From Bacteroidales bacterium (lineage in GTDB: Bacteria > Bacteroidota > Bacteroidia > Bacteroidales > UBA932): a stretch of DNA of 33,628 bases. Numbering within the stretch: the first letter of the stretch is position 1; each line of letters starts with the position of its first letter. Both the position numbers and the translations under genes were made by a program. Under the pieces are notes generated by a model that saw only the letters and a program-made list of their open reading frames with translations, had not been told where the DNA came from and searched no databases. Below are positions 12,370 through 19,778 of this stretch, in pieces. Where the stretch lies: positions 1 to 33,628 of the forward strand of contig JAFWPA010000041.1 of NCBI GenBank assembly GCA_017509685.1, in the 5' to 3' direction.

Positions 12370-13062
12370 ATGGAGCCGCTCATTCATTTCAAGGACGCCG
12401 ACATCCTCAACGGGGAAAACGTGGTCATCTATTCCCTGGATATGGACATCATGCCCGGGGACTTCGTCTACATCGTGGGCAAGGTGGGATCCGGCAAGAC
12501 TTCCATCATCCGCACCATCACCGCCGAGAACCGGATGGACAAGGGAGAAGGCATCGCCTGCGGCTTCACCCTGCCGGGCATCAAGGCCCGCGAAATCCCC
12601 TTCCTGCGCCGCTCCATGGGCATCGTGTTTCAGGATTTCCAGTTGCTCACCGACCGCTCCGTTGAGGACAACCTGTCCTTCGTCCTGCGTGCCACCGGCT
12701 GGAAGGACCGCGCGGAAATCGACCGCCGCATCAAGGAAGTCCTCAAGGACGTGGGAATGGGCACCAAGGCCCACAAGATGCCTCACCAGCTCTCTGGCGG
12801 CGAGCAGCAGCGCATCGCCATCGCCCGGGCCCTCCTGAACAAGCCGGCCGTGATCCTGGCCGATGAACCCACTGGCAACCTGGACGGCGAAACCGCCGAC
12901 GAAATCCTCCAGCTCCTACGGGACCTCAACGCCGCCGGCACCGCCATTGTGATGGTCACCCACAACCGCGCCATCTTTGAAAAATACCCCGGCCGTATCT
13001 TCTCCTGCGAAGGAGAGCACTGCCAGGAGGTCTTCGACGAAGGCATCGACGTCACGCTATGA
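12370..13062 (+). CDS. ftsE: Cell-division ABC transporter ATP-binding protein FtsE
   Basis: ATPase partner of the membrane protein FtsX, which transmits division signals to peptidoglycan hydrolases. The 230-residue product has Walker A GKVGSGKT (37-44), Q-loop Gln88, signature LSGGEQQR (141-148), Walker B VILADEPT (161-168) and switch His198. ftsX is not adjacent. An FtsE-like identity is favoured over LolD by the short single-domain length and general resemblance, but the two are similar. ATG 12370 is chosen over the in-frame codon at 12313 because the latter lies upstream of the -7 box. The stop overlaps the nth start as ATGA, so translation of nth is probably coupled. Confidence 0.85.
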   Translation: MEPLIHFKDADILNGENVVIYSLDMDIMPGDFVYIVGKVGSGKTSIIRTITAENRMDKGEGIACGFTLPGIKAREIPFLRRSMGIVFQDFQLLTDRSVEDNLSFVLRATGWKDRAEIDRRIKEVLKDVGMGTKAHKMPHQLSGGEQQRIAIARALLNKPAVILADEPTGNLDGETADEILQLLRDLNAAGTAIVMVTHNRAIFEKYPGRIFSCEGEHCQEVFDEGIDVTL

Positions 13063-13700
13063 CCCGCAAAGAACGCTACAACGCCATCATCGGCTGGTTC
13101 CAGGAAAACCAGCCCGTGGCATCGTCGGAACTGCATTTCCAGAACCCGTACCAGCTGCTGGTGGCGGTGATCCTGTCGGCCCAGTGCACGGACCGTCGGG
13201 TGAACCTGGTCACCCCGCCGCTGTTCGAGCGCTTCCCCGCCCCGGAGGACCTGGCATCGGCCACCTTCGACGACGTCTATCCTTACGTGAAAAGCGTCTC
13301 CTACCCCAACGCCAAAGCCCGGCACCTCATCGCCATGGCCCAGATGCTGGTGAACGAATACGGGAGCGTGGTACCGTCGGACATCGACGCCCTCATGCGC
13401 ATGCCCGGCGTGGGCCGCAAGACCGCCAACGTGATTGCCTCCATCGTGTACGACCAACCCGTCATCGCCGTCGATACCCACGTGTTCCGCGTGGCCCGTC
13501 GGCTGGGCCTCTCCAGCGGCACCACCCCCCGCGCCGTAGAACTGGACCTGGAGCGCCACATCGCCCCCTCCCTTCGTCCCGTCGCCCACCACTGGCTCAT
13601 CCTCCACGGCCGCTACACCTGCACCGCGCGCTCCCCCAAGTGCGCCGACTGCCCCCTTACCGCCTGGTGCCGGGAGTATCCCTCTCTCGTAACCCATTGA
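13059..13700 (+). CDS. nth: Endonuclease III (DNA glycosylase/AP lyase)
   Basis: Removes oxidised pyrimidines and cleaves abasic sites in base-excision repair. The 213-residue product has the helix-hairpin-helix [11 protein letters not shown] with catalytic Lys121. The catalytic Asp139 is in VDTHVFR. The C-terminal [4Fe-4S] ligands are Cys188, Cys195, Cys198 and Cys204 (C-x6-C-x2-C-x5-C). All key residues are present and the length is typical. Its start overlaps the ftsE stop by 4 nt (ATGA). Its TGA stop lies within the first bases of the 83-bp repeat copy B. Confidence 0.96.
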   Translation: MTRKERYNAIIGWFQENQPVASSELHFQNPYQLLVAVILSAQCTDRRVNLVTPPLFERFPAPEDLASATFDDVYPYVKSVSYPNAKARHLIAMAQMLVNEYGSVVPSDIDALMRMPGVGRKTANVIASIVYDQPVIAVDTHVFRVARRLGLSSGTTPRAVELDLERHIAPSLRPVAHHWLILHGRYTCTARSPKCADCPLTAWCREYPSLVTH

Positions 13701-13779
13701 TTATCAATATAGTTTAGGATTTTCTTTAGCCCGTTGGGAGTAAAGAAATTTCAGAACAGCGCTGATTATCAATGAGTTA
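13697..13779. repeat. 83-bp intergenic hairpin repeat, copy B
   Basis: Ungapped partner of 279-361, with about 48 of 83 bases identical by hand count. The matches are concentrated at both ends and in the central stem. The stem is TTTCTTTA (13721-13728) with TAAAGAAA (13741-13748), extended by CCC/GGG around a GTT loop. The left end contains the stop codon of nth, and the last three bases (TTA) are the stop codon of the converging methyltransferase gene. It fills the whole convergent intergenic gap and could act as a two-way terminator. Confidence 0.6.
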
Positions 13780-15123
13780 GATGGTTTGCTGCGAGCAGAC
13801 CAGCAGATAGTTGGCCGATAGAGCGTCGATACGCACGCCGAAAATGTGGACGGGGCCGCCATCGGCCATGCCCAGCTTTTTGCGGAGCTGGTCGGAGGTG
13901 AGCGGGATGTTGCGGGCGGTGACATCGGCCCTGGGATAGCGCGTGCCGATGTCCTTGAGCGACCGCTTGTCCAGCGGGGCCGATTCCAGCACCCGGAACA
14001 CCTTGCCGAACGGCCTCAACGCCTCCGGAACTTCCTCACCCACATACAGATGCGTGTGCCGCCCCAGCTTCTCCAGCCCATACTGGCATGGCAGGTCAAA
14101 CGCCCCAGCCTTCAGCAGGGCCTTGCCCGGTTCAAACAGAATGGGCGTGATGCCGGCATCCTCCGTCCCCTCCCCGCCCGACAAGGCTTGCATCACATCC
14201 CCTGGACCTGGTCCAGCACCCAGAATTGGACCTGGTCCAGAACCTGCCTGGACCTGGTCCACCTGTAATGAAGAACCGTTCTCGTAAACAGTGACCCCAT
14301 ACGGGCCGTCGCAGTTCCTTTCCAGCAGGAGCAACAGTTCCTTGCATTCACCTTCGGCGGCCACTACGTGCACATCTTTTACACAGGCCAACTGCTTGCA
14401 AACCAGCGTGATGTCAGCCATGGGCGAAAGCTTGAGCAGCAGCCGCGGACACGCAGCCAGCAGTTCCGGCAGCAGCTGCAGCACATCCGGCTGACAGTCT
14501 TCCAGGCGGAACACCTTACGGCCATCGACAGAACGCCGCGCCGGATCCAGGAAGAGGACGTCCGGGCGGAAATCACCCAAAACAGATGCCACATTTCCAG
14601 GAACCACTTCCTTGCAACAGACCTGTACATTCGTAAGCCCCAACGCAGCAAAATTCTGCCGGGCTGCATCGGCCAGTTCCGGTCGCATCTCATTGTACAA
14701 CACCTCGGACGCCACCTGCGCAAAGGCCCAGGCATCCACCCCTAACCCGCCGGTAAGGTCCGCCACACAGAAGGAATCTCGCGTAACGAACTTTTGGCCC
14801 TTTTCTCGTAACGCCACGACCCGAGGATTTTCGCGTAACGAGTTTTGAGCCAATTCTTCGTTACGGGACGTTCCAACCGCAACCGCCGCCTTATACCGCG
14901 CCGTTTCGGCCGATGAGCACTGCTCGCCGGAAACCCGCAGCGGGTACCGCAAGGACGGCACCGCATACCACTCCGGCACTTTGGAACGCAGTTTCCGCCG
15001 CGCTTCCAACGTGGTGAGTGCCAGGTCGAAGTCCTCCACCTCGGCGGCATATCGGCCCCTGGCCAGCGCCAGGCGCCCCAGGTCTTCTCCGTCGTGAGCC
15101 AATATGAAATCCTTGAACTCCAT
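13777..15123 (-). CDS. Class I SAM-dependent methyltransferase, PG1098/THUMP-like type
   Basis: 448 residues from MEFKDF. The conserved core EQCSSAETARYKA (about 67-79) is followed by SAM-binding motif I (DLTGGLGVD, 122-130) and the catalytic-type motif FLDPARRS (191-198). A C-terminal THUMP-like part ends with EPGKALLKAGAF (about 331-342). The substrate is unknown, with RNA likely from the fold. Two segments look inserted and are made of short DNA repeats: about residues 83-118 (CGTAACGA repeats) and about 284-325 (three copies of a 13-bp palindrome, read as GPGP-type sequence). The open frame extends upstream to 15324, but that part translates the inverted-repeat element, so ATG 15123 is chosen. 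A -7 box lies 4 nt upstream. Confidence 0.8.
   Translation of the reverse strand: MEFKDFILAHDGEDLGRLALARGRYAAEVEDFDLALTTLEARRKLRSKVPEWYAVPSLRYPLRVSGEQCSSAETARYKAAVAVGTSRNEELAQNSLRENPRVVALREKGQKFVTRDSFCVADLTGGLGVDAWAFAQVASEVLYNEMRPELADAARQNFAALGLTNVQVCCKEVVPGNVASVLGDFRPDVLFLDPARRSVDGRKVFRLEDCQPDVLQLLPELLAACPRLLLKLSPMADITLVCKQLACVKDVHVVAAEGECKELLLLLERNCDGPYGVTVYENGSSLQVDQVQAGSGPGPILGAGPGPGDVMQALSGGEGTEDAGITPILFEPGKALLKAGAFDLPCQYGLEKLGRHTHLYVGEEVPEALRPFGKVFRVLESAPLDKRSLKDIGTRYPRADVTARNIPLTSDQLRKKLGMADGGPVHIFGVRIDALSANYLLVCSQQTI
14203..14261. repeat. Three copies of the palindrome TGGACCTGGTCCA inside a coding gene
   Basis: Identical 13-mers at 14203-14215, 14227-14239 and 14249-14261. Spacings of 24 and 22 nt place the copies in different reading frames: one reads VDQVQ and two read GPGP. 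They lie in a segment of the methyltransferase gene that appears to be inserted relative to the expected core. Confidence 0.8.
14779..14866. repeat. Cluster of CGTAACG repeats inside the methyltransferase gene
   Basis: TCGCGTAACGA occurs at 14779-14789 and 14831-14841, each followed by a similar TTTTG/GCC stretch. A third relative (TTCTCGTAACG) begins at about 14803, and an inverted one (TTCGTTACG) at about 14857. They encode the charged segment SRNEELAQNSLRENPRVVAL and the following residues. Confidence 0.55.
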
Positions 15124-15124
15124 A

Positions 15125-15155
15125 TTGCAAAAATACGGAATATTCTCTAAATTTG
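15125..15155 (+). promoter_or_regulatory. Promoter of pgm and the downstream reductase genes
   Basis: TTG (15125-15127), 20 nt, TAAATTTG (15148-15155), a full match to the Bacteroidota consensus. It lies back to back with the methyltransferase -7 box. The predicted leader of about 175 nt contains the 15171-15308 inverted-repeat element. Confidence 0.7.
15128..15135 (-). promoter_or_regulatory. -7 box upstream of the methyltransferase gene
   Basis: TATTTTTG on the minus strand, only 4 nt from the ATG at 15123. No -33 TTG is seen at the expected spacing. If used, the transcript would be leaderless. Confidence 0.45.
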
Positions 15156-15170
15156 TATGCTTCCGATTGA

Positions 15171-15308
15171 TGGCGGGCGCTGTATACGCCCAATCCGTGG
15201 CCACCCTCGGCCGCGTAAGAGGGAGGGGCCCAAAGCTGGCGCATAGCGCCGGCGCATGGGAGGGGCCGGAGCGAAGCGGAGGCAATTGGGCGTATACAGC
15301 GCCCGCCA
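15171..15308. repeat. 138-bp element with perfect 24-bp terminal inverted repeats
   Basis: The ends 15171-15194 and 15285-15308 are perfect reverse complements (TGGCGGGCGCTGTATACGCC at the left tip). Inside are two GGGAGGGGCC boxes (15221-15230 and 15258-15267) flanking the hairpin GGCGC-ATA-GCGCC (15238-15250), then GGAGCGAAGCG. The double-box core is shared with 152-230. No obvious target duplication flanks it. It is MITE-like and non-coding, and its translation creates false N-terminal extensions (AVYAQ in one direction, AYTAP in the other) for both flanking genes. Confidence 0.7.
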
Positions 15309-15337
15309 ACAATAGAAAAAACACTAAAACACTAGAT

Positions 15338-17002
15338 ATGAAAACCTACAAAGAAGTAGCGCAGAGCTGGCTGGACGGCAACTTTGACGCAGAGACCAAG
15401 GCAGAAGTAAAACACCTGATGGATACGGACCAGACCGCACTGGAGGATGCATTCTACCGCAACCTGGAGTTCGGTACGGGCGGCCTTCGCGGCGTGATGG
15501 GCGTGGGCACCAACCGCATGAACAAGTATACGGTGGGCATGGCCACGCAGGGCCTGGCCAACTACATCAAGGCCCATGTGAGCGGTCCCAAGAGCGTGTG
15601 CATCTCCCACGACAGCCGTAACAATTCCCGTCTGTTCGCGGAAATATCGGCCGAAGTCCTCTCCAACAACGGCATCAAGGTGTTCCTCTTCGAGGACCTG
15701 CGCCCTACTCCGGAGCTCAGTTACAGCATCCGCCTCAAGAAGGCAACGGCCGGCATCATGGTGACGGCCAGCCACAACCCCAAGGAATACAACGGTTACA
15801 AGGTCTTCTGGGAGGACGGCGGCCAGATTACCGCCCCCGTGGACAAGGACATCGTGGCCGAGGTGGGCAAGATTGAAGACCCCGCCCAGGTGCGCTTCCA
15901 GCCCGTTGCCGGTGAGGCAAAGGCTCCCATCGAGATCATGGGCGCCGATGTGGACGAATGCTACCTGCGGGACCAGTTGTCCCTGATGCTTTCCCCGGAA
16001 GCCGTGAAGAAGCACGCCAACCTCAAGATTGTCTATACCCCTCTGCACGGCTGCGGCGTAAGGCTGATGCCGGAGGCCCTGAAGCGCATCGGCTTCACCA
16101 ACATCATCCACGTGCCGGAGCAGGAAGTCCCGGACGGCAACTTCCCCACCGTGGCATCGCCCAACCCGGAAGAGCCCGCCGCCATGGCCATGGCCCTTGC
16201 CAAGGCCGATGAAACCGGCGCCGACCTAGTCCTGGCCACCGACCCCGACGCAGACCGCCTGGGCATCGCTGTCCGTAACGACGAAGGCAAGATGGTCCAG
16301 CTCACCGGCAACCAGACCTGGAGCTTCCTCACCTATTATATCCTGTGCCGCTGGAAAGAGCTGGGCAAGCTGAACGGCAAGCAGTACTGCGTGAAGACCA
16401 TCGTCACCAGCGAACTCATCGCCGCCATCTGCAAGAGCTTCAACGTCAAGTGCTACAACGTCCTCACCGGCTTCAAGTACATCGCCGAAGTCCAGAAACT
16501 GCAGGAAGGCAAGACCGAATTCATCTGCGGCGGCGAGGAAAGCTACGGCTTCAACCTGGGTAATTTCGTACGCGACAAGTGCGCACAGGTAGCCGGCTGC
16601 GCCGTGGCCGAATGCGCCGCCTGGGCCGCCGAACAGGGCCTCACCCTGTGGCAGCTGCTCCAGAAAGTGTACAAGGAATACGGCCTGTACGTAGAGAAGA
16701 TGGTGTACATCGTGCGCAAGGGCAAGAGCGGCGCCGAGGAAATCCAGCAAATTATGGCCGATTACCGCGCCAACCCGCCCCAGACCATCGCCGGCAGCCC
16801 GCTTGCCAAGGTCATCGACTATAACAAGCCCGAAGAGACCGGTCTTCCCAAGAGCAACGTGCTGCAGTTCTACAATCAAGCCGGCGACGTTGTCACCGTC
16901 CGTCCTTCCGGCACGGAGCCCAAGATCAAGTTCTACTTTGGCGCCAAAGGCGACGACGCCCCGCAGAAGATTGAACTTCTCAAGGCCCAGTTCATCAGCT
17001 AA
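15338..17002 (+). CDS. Phosphoglucomutase/phosphomannomutase
   Basis: Alpha-D-phosphohexomutase that interconverts hexose 1- and 6-phosphates. The 554-residue product contains FGTGGLRG (45-52) and the phosphoserine loop TASHNPKEYNGYK with Ser145. The metal loop is DPDADR (about 306-311), the sugar-binding loop GGEESYG and the phosphate-binding RPSGTEPK near the C-terminus. The length suits the PGM2-like bacterial subgroup, and preference for glucose versus mannose or pentose phosphates cannot be decided. The start MKTYKEV is chosen because upstream in-frame sequence is the inverted-repeat element. The downstream SDR gene starts 6 nt after its stop, so it probably heads a four-gene operon. Confidence 0.93.
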   Translation: MKTYKEVAQSWLDGNFDAETKAEVKHLMDTDQTALEDAFYRNLEFGTGGLRGVMGVGTNRMNKYTVGMATQGLANYIKAHVSGPKSVCISHDSRNNSRLFAEISAEVLSNNGIKVFLFEDLRPTPELSYSIRLKKATAGIMVTASHNPKEYNGYKVFWEDGGQITAPVDKDIVAEVGKIEDPAQVRFQPVAGEAKAPIEIMGADVDECYLRDQLSLMLSPEAVKKHANLKIVYTPLHGCGVRLMPEALKRIGFTNIIHVPEQEVPDGNFPTVASPNPEEPAAMAMALAKADETGADLVLATDPDADRLGIAVRNDEGKMVQLTGNQTWSFLTYYILCRWKELGKLNGKQYCVKTIVTSELIAAICKSFNVKCYNVLTGFKYIAEVQKLQEGKTEFICGGEESYGFNLGNFVRDKCAQVAGCAVAECAAWAAEQGLTLWQLLQKVYKEYGLYVEKMVYIVRKGKSGAEEIQQIMADYRANPPQTIAGSPLAKVIDYNKPEETGLPKSNVLQFYNQAGDVVTVRPSGTEPKIKFYFGAKGDDAPQKIELLKAQFIS

Positions 17003-17008
17003 CCGCTT

Positions 17009-17779
17009 GTGACGGCACTGATTACCGGTGGCAGTTCCGGCATGGGCCTCACGTATGCCCGTGCGCTGGCAGCCCAAGGCTATGACCTCCTCCTGGTGAG
17101 CAACCGGGAGGAGGAATTGCTTGCTGCACAGCAGGAACTCCAAACCGCCTTCCCCGTGCAGGTCACCGTCCACTTCCAGGACCTGGCCGCCCCCAATGCG
17201 GCCGATAAACTCTTTTCCTGGTGCACGCAGGAACTGGACATCCTGCCGGAAATCCTCATCAACAACGCCGGGATGTTCTTTTTCCAGGAACTGAGCCCGG
17301 AGAATCTGGAACGCGCCCAGGCGATGGTCAACCTGCATATAACCACCGTCACCCGCAGCTGCGTCCTCTTCGGGGACGCCATGAAAAAGCGCGGGTCAGG
17401 TTACATCCTCATCATGTCCTCCATGGCGGCCCGGCTTCCGGAGCCCGGCATCACGGTCTATTCGGCCACCAAGGCCTACCTCAAGAGCTTCGGCCGGTCC
17501 CTGTCCTTCGAGCTCAAGCCCCACGGCGTGGGCGTCACCACCGTATGCCCGGCAGCCATTGCCACGCCGCTATATCGGCTGGACGAAAAACTGATGCGCA
17601 TGGGCGTACGCATCCGGCTCATTCACACGCCCGAATGGTTGGTGAAAAGGGCGCTCCGGGCCCTGTTCCGCGGCCGTCGCGTCATTTGCCCGTCCTCGAT
17701 GAACGTGTGGCTTCCGTGCCTGCTGGCCCTGATTCCAGGCCCCATTATCGCCGCCCTGTGGGAAAAATTCAAACGATGA
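17009..17779 (+). CDS. Short-chain dehydrogenase/reductase, candidate hydroxysteroid dehydrogenase
   Basis: 256-residue classical SDR. The Rossmann cofactor motif is TGGSSGMG (6-13), NNAG lies at 85-88, the catalytic Ser is in IMSSMA (137-138) and the catalytic YxxxK is Tyr151 and Lys155. The C-terminal hydrophobic stretch (LPCLLALIPGPIIAALW) suggests membrane association, as in some 17-beta-HSD-type and ketoacyl reductases. The start is a GTG, and the codon three positions upstream in frame is the pgm stop. The stop overlaps the next gene as ATGA. With a steroid 5-alpha-reductase and an OYE reductase following, a role as 3- or 17-hydroxysteroid dehydrogenase is plausible but inferred. General carbonyl reduction is the alternative. 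Confidence 0.85.
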   Translation: MTALITGGSSGMGLTYARALAAQGYDLLLVSNREEELLAAQQELQTAFPVQVTVHFQDLAAPNAADKLFSWCTQELDILPEILINNAGMFFFQELSPENLERAQAMVNLHITTVTRSCVLFGDAMKKRGSGYILIMSSMAARLPEPGITVYSATKAYLKSFGRSLSFELKPHGVGVTTVCPAAIATPLYRLDEKLMRMGVRIRLIHTPEWLVKRALRALFRGRRVICPSSMNVWLPCLLALIPGPIIAALWEKFKR

Positions 17780-18543
17780 CCGAAGCCGCCTTTCATATCT
17801 TCCTGTGGGTGATGGCCGCCGTGGCCGTGGTCGTATTCCTGTCCCTGTACTTCGTGGACGCCGGGTATGGCAAATTCTACCGTTCTTCCTGGGGCCCTTC
17901 CATTGACAACCACCTGGGCTGGTTCCTGATGGAAGTCCCGGTGTTTATCATGATGATGCTCCTGTGGTGGTTCTCGGACCGGCGCTCAGACTTAGTGCGC
18001 GTAGTCTTCCTGCTGCTTTTCCAGATTCACTATTTCCACCGCTCGTTCATATTCCCCCGGCAGCTGCGCGGGCACAGCCGTATGCCTTGGGCCATCGTGG
18101 CCATGGGCGCGCTTTTCAATACCCTCAATGCCATTATGCAGGGAGGGTGGATTTTCCACATCTCCCCTATCGGCTATTATCCCGCTAACTGGCTCACCAG
18201 CCTGCCCTTCCTGGGAGGAACGGTACTGTTCTTCACCGGCATGTTCGTGAACATCCAGTCCGACTCCATCATCCGCAACCTGCGCCAGCCCGGAGATACG
18301 GCCCATTATCTGCCGCAGGGCGGCCTGTTCCGCTATGTGACCAGCGCCAACTATTTTGGCGAGTGGCTGGAGTGGACCGGTTTCGCCATTCTCACCTGGT
18401 CCTGGGCCGGCGCCGTGTTCTCCCTGTGGACGTTCGCCAACCTGTGTCCACGCGCCGCTCGCATCCATAAGAAGTATACAGAGGAATTCCCGGACCAGAT
18501 GGCCCGGCTGAAACCCAAACGATTCATTCCCTTTATCTATTAA
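17776..18543 (+). CDS. Steroid 5-alpha-reductase family membrane enzyme
   Basis: 255-residue multi-pass membrane protein with about six hydrophobic segments. It carries the family landmarks WGPSIDNHLGWFLMEVP (39-55), IHYFHRSFIFP (84-94), QSDSIIRNLR and PQGGLFRYVTSANYFGEW (180-197). These match eukaryotic SRD5A enzymes closely. The Glu in LMEVP (Glu53) and Tyr86 in HYFHR appear to correspond to the catalytic Glu/Tyr pair of human SRD5A2. The expected reaction is NADPH-dependent reduction of a 3-oxo-delta-4 steroid to the 5-alpha product. It overlaps the SDR gene by 4 nt and ends 1 nt before the OYE gene, so the three form one unit. The family call is strong, the actual substrate is inferred. 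Confidence 0.9.
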   Translation: MTEAAFHIFLWVMAAVAVVVFLSLYFVDAGYGKFYRSSWGPSIDNHLGWFLMEVPVFIMMMLLWWFSDRRSDLVRVVFLLLFQIHYFHRSFIFPRQLRGHSRMPWAIVAMGALFNTLNAIMQGGWIFHISPIGYYPANWLTSLPFLGGTVLFFTGMFVNIQSDSIIRNLRQPGDTAHYLPQGGLFRYVTSANYFGEWLEWTGFAILTWSWAGAVFSLWTFANLCPRAARIHKKYTEEFPDQMARLKPKRFIPFIY

Positions 18544-18544
18544 T

Positions 18545-19777
18545 ATGGAATCTCCCGTATTCACGCCCGTCCAGATTGGGCCTGTCACGCTGCGCAACCG
18601 CATTATCCGGTCCGCCGCCTTCGAGAATATGGCCTACGGCAACGCGCCCTCGCGGGACCTCTACGGCTACCATGTGGCGGTGGCCCGCGGCGGCGTGGGG
18701 ATGACCACGCTGGCCTATGCGTCCGTGAACCGCAGCGGCCTCTCCTTCGACGGCCAGCTGTGGATGCGGGAAGAGATTGTGCCGGGGCTCAAACGCATCA
18801 CCGACGCCGTCCACGCCCAGGGGGCCAAATGCTCCATCCAGCTGGGCCACTGCGGCAATATGACTCATCGCGCCACCTGCGGCTGCATGCCGGTAGGCGC
18901 TTCCAGCGGCTTTAACCTCTATTCCCCCACCTTCGTACGGGGGCTCAAGATTGCAGAGATTGACGCCCTGGTCCAGGACTTCGGCCACGCCGTGGATCTG
19001 GCCCGCGAGGCCGGTTTCGACTGTGTGGAAATTCACGCCGGGCACGGCTACCTCATCAGCCAGTTCCTCTCGCCGTACACCAACCATCGGCACGACGAAT
19101 ACGGCGGTTCCCTGGAGAACCGTATGCGCTTGATGCAGCGCGTCATCCGCTGCGTGCTGGAGCACGCCGGGGCCGATATGGGCGTCATCGTCAAAATGAA
19201 CATGCACGACGGTTTCCGCCGCGGAATGCAGCGCCAGGAATGCCTGGAAGTGGCCCGTGAACTGGAGCGGCTGGGGGTGCACGCCCTGGTCCTATCGGCC
19301 GGCTTCGTAAGCAAGGCGCCCATGGAAGTGATGCGCGGGGCCATGCCGCTGAAAACCATGGCGCATTATATGGACATGCGCAAGTTCTGGTGGCTCAAGG
19401 CGCTGGTCCGTCTCTTTGGCCGATGGATGATTCCCACCGTCCCCTACCGCGAGGGCTACTTCCTGGAAGACGCCCTGCAGTTCCGTGAGGCGGTGAAACT
19501 GCCGCTCATCTATGTGGGAGGCCTCACCTCGCTGGCCAAGATGGAAGAGGTGCTGGGCGCCGGCTTCCAGGGCCTGCAAATGGCCCGGGCGCTGGTACGG
19601 GATACGGATTTCGTGAACAAACTTCGCACGGGGCAACAGACCGCCAGCCCCTGCGGCCATTCCAACTACTGTATTGGCCGTATGTACACGCTGGAGATGA
19701 AGTGCAACCGCTGCGTAGCGAACCTCCCCGCCTCCTTACAGCGGGAGGTGGAGAAGGCCGAAAACCGTTGGAAATAA
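18545..19777 (+). CDS. Old Yellow Enzyme-family NADH:flavin oxidoreductase, candidate 5-beta-reductase
   Basis: 410-residue FMN-dependent ene-reductase of the 2,4-dienoyl-CoA reductase/OYE group. The substrate-binding His pair is in EIHAGHGYL (His164, His167). The signature QFLSPYTNHRHDEYGGSLEN runs from about 173 to 192. A phosphate/FMN-binding YVGG lies late in the barrel. The C-terminus has four Cys (370, 376, 387, 390) where iron-sulfur relatives carry a cluster, but the spacing is unusual and there is no second FAD/NAD domain. It follows the 5-alpha-reductase gene by 1 nt. In gut Bacteroidota, OYE-type proteins in such clusters act as steroid 5-beta-reductases, so that role is inferred here. 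The stop is 1 nt from the converging lpxB stop. Confidence 0.87.
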   Translation: MESPVFTPVQIGPVTLRNRIIRSAAFENMAYGNAPSRDLYGYHVAVARGGVGMTTLAYASVNRSGLSFDGQLWMREEIVPGLKRITDAVHAQGAKCSIQLGHCGNMTHRATCGCMPVGASSGFNLYSPTFVRGLKIAEIDALVQDFGHAVDLAREAGFDCVEIHAGHGYLISQFLSPYTNHRHDEYGGSLENRMRLMQRVIRCVLEHAGADMGVIVKMNMHDGFRRGMQRQECLEVARELERLGVHALVLSAGFVSKAPMEVMRGAMPLKTMAHYMDMRKFWWLKALVRLFGRWMIPTVPYREGYFLEDALQFREAVKLPLIYVGGLTSLAKMEEVLGAGFQGLQMARALVRDTDFVNKLRTGQQTASPCGHSNYCIGRMYTLEMKCNRCVANLPASLQREVEKAENRWK

Positions 19778-19778
19778 G

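Noticed and set aside
12310-12786. N-terminal extension of the TPR protein
   Set aside because: It would run antisense through ftsE, past two -7 boxes, and would hide the signal peptide beginning MKKLLPA.
14203-14261. Short palindromic repeats as a CRISPR array
   Set aside because: Only three 13-bp units with spacers of about 9-11 nt inside an open coding frame, and no cas genes.
15124-15337. N-terminal extensions of the methyltransferase and phosphoglucomutase
   Set aside because: Both extensions translate the 138-bp inverted-repeat element and promoter sequence. The family-conserved N-termini begin at 15123 and 15338.
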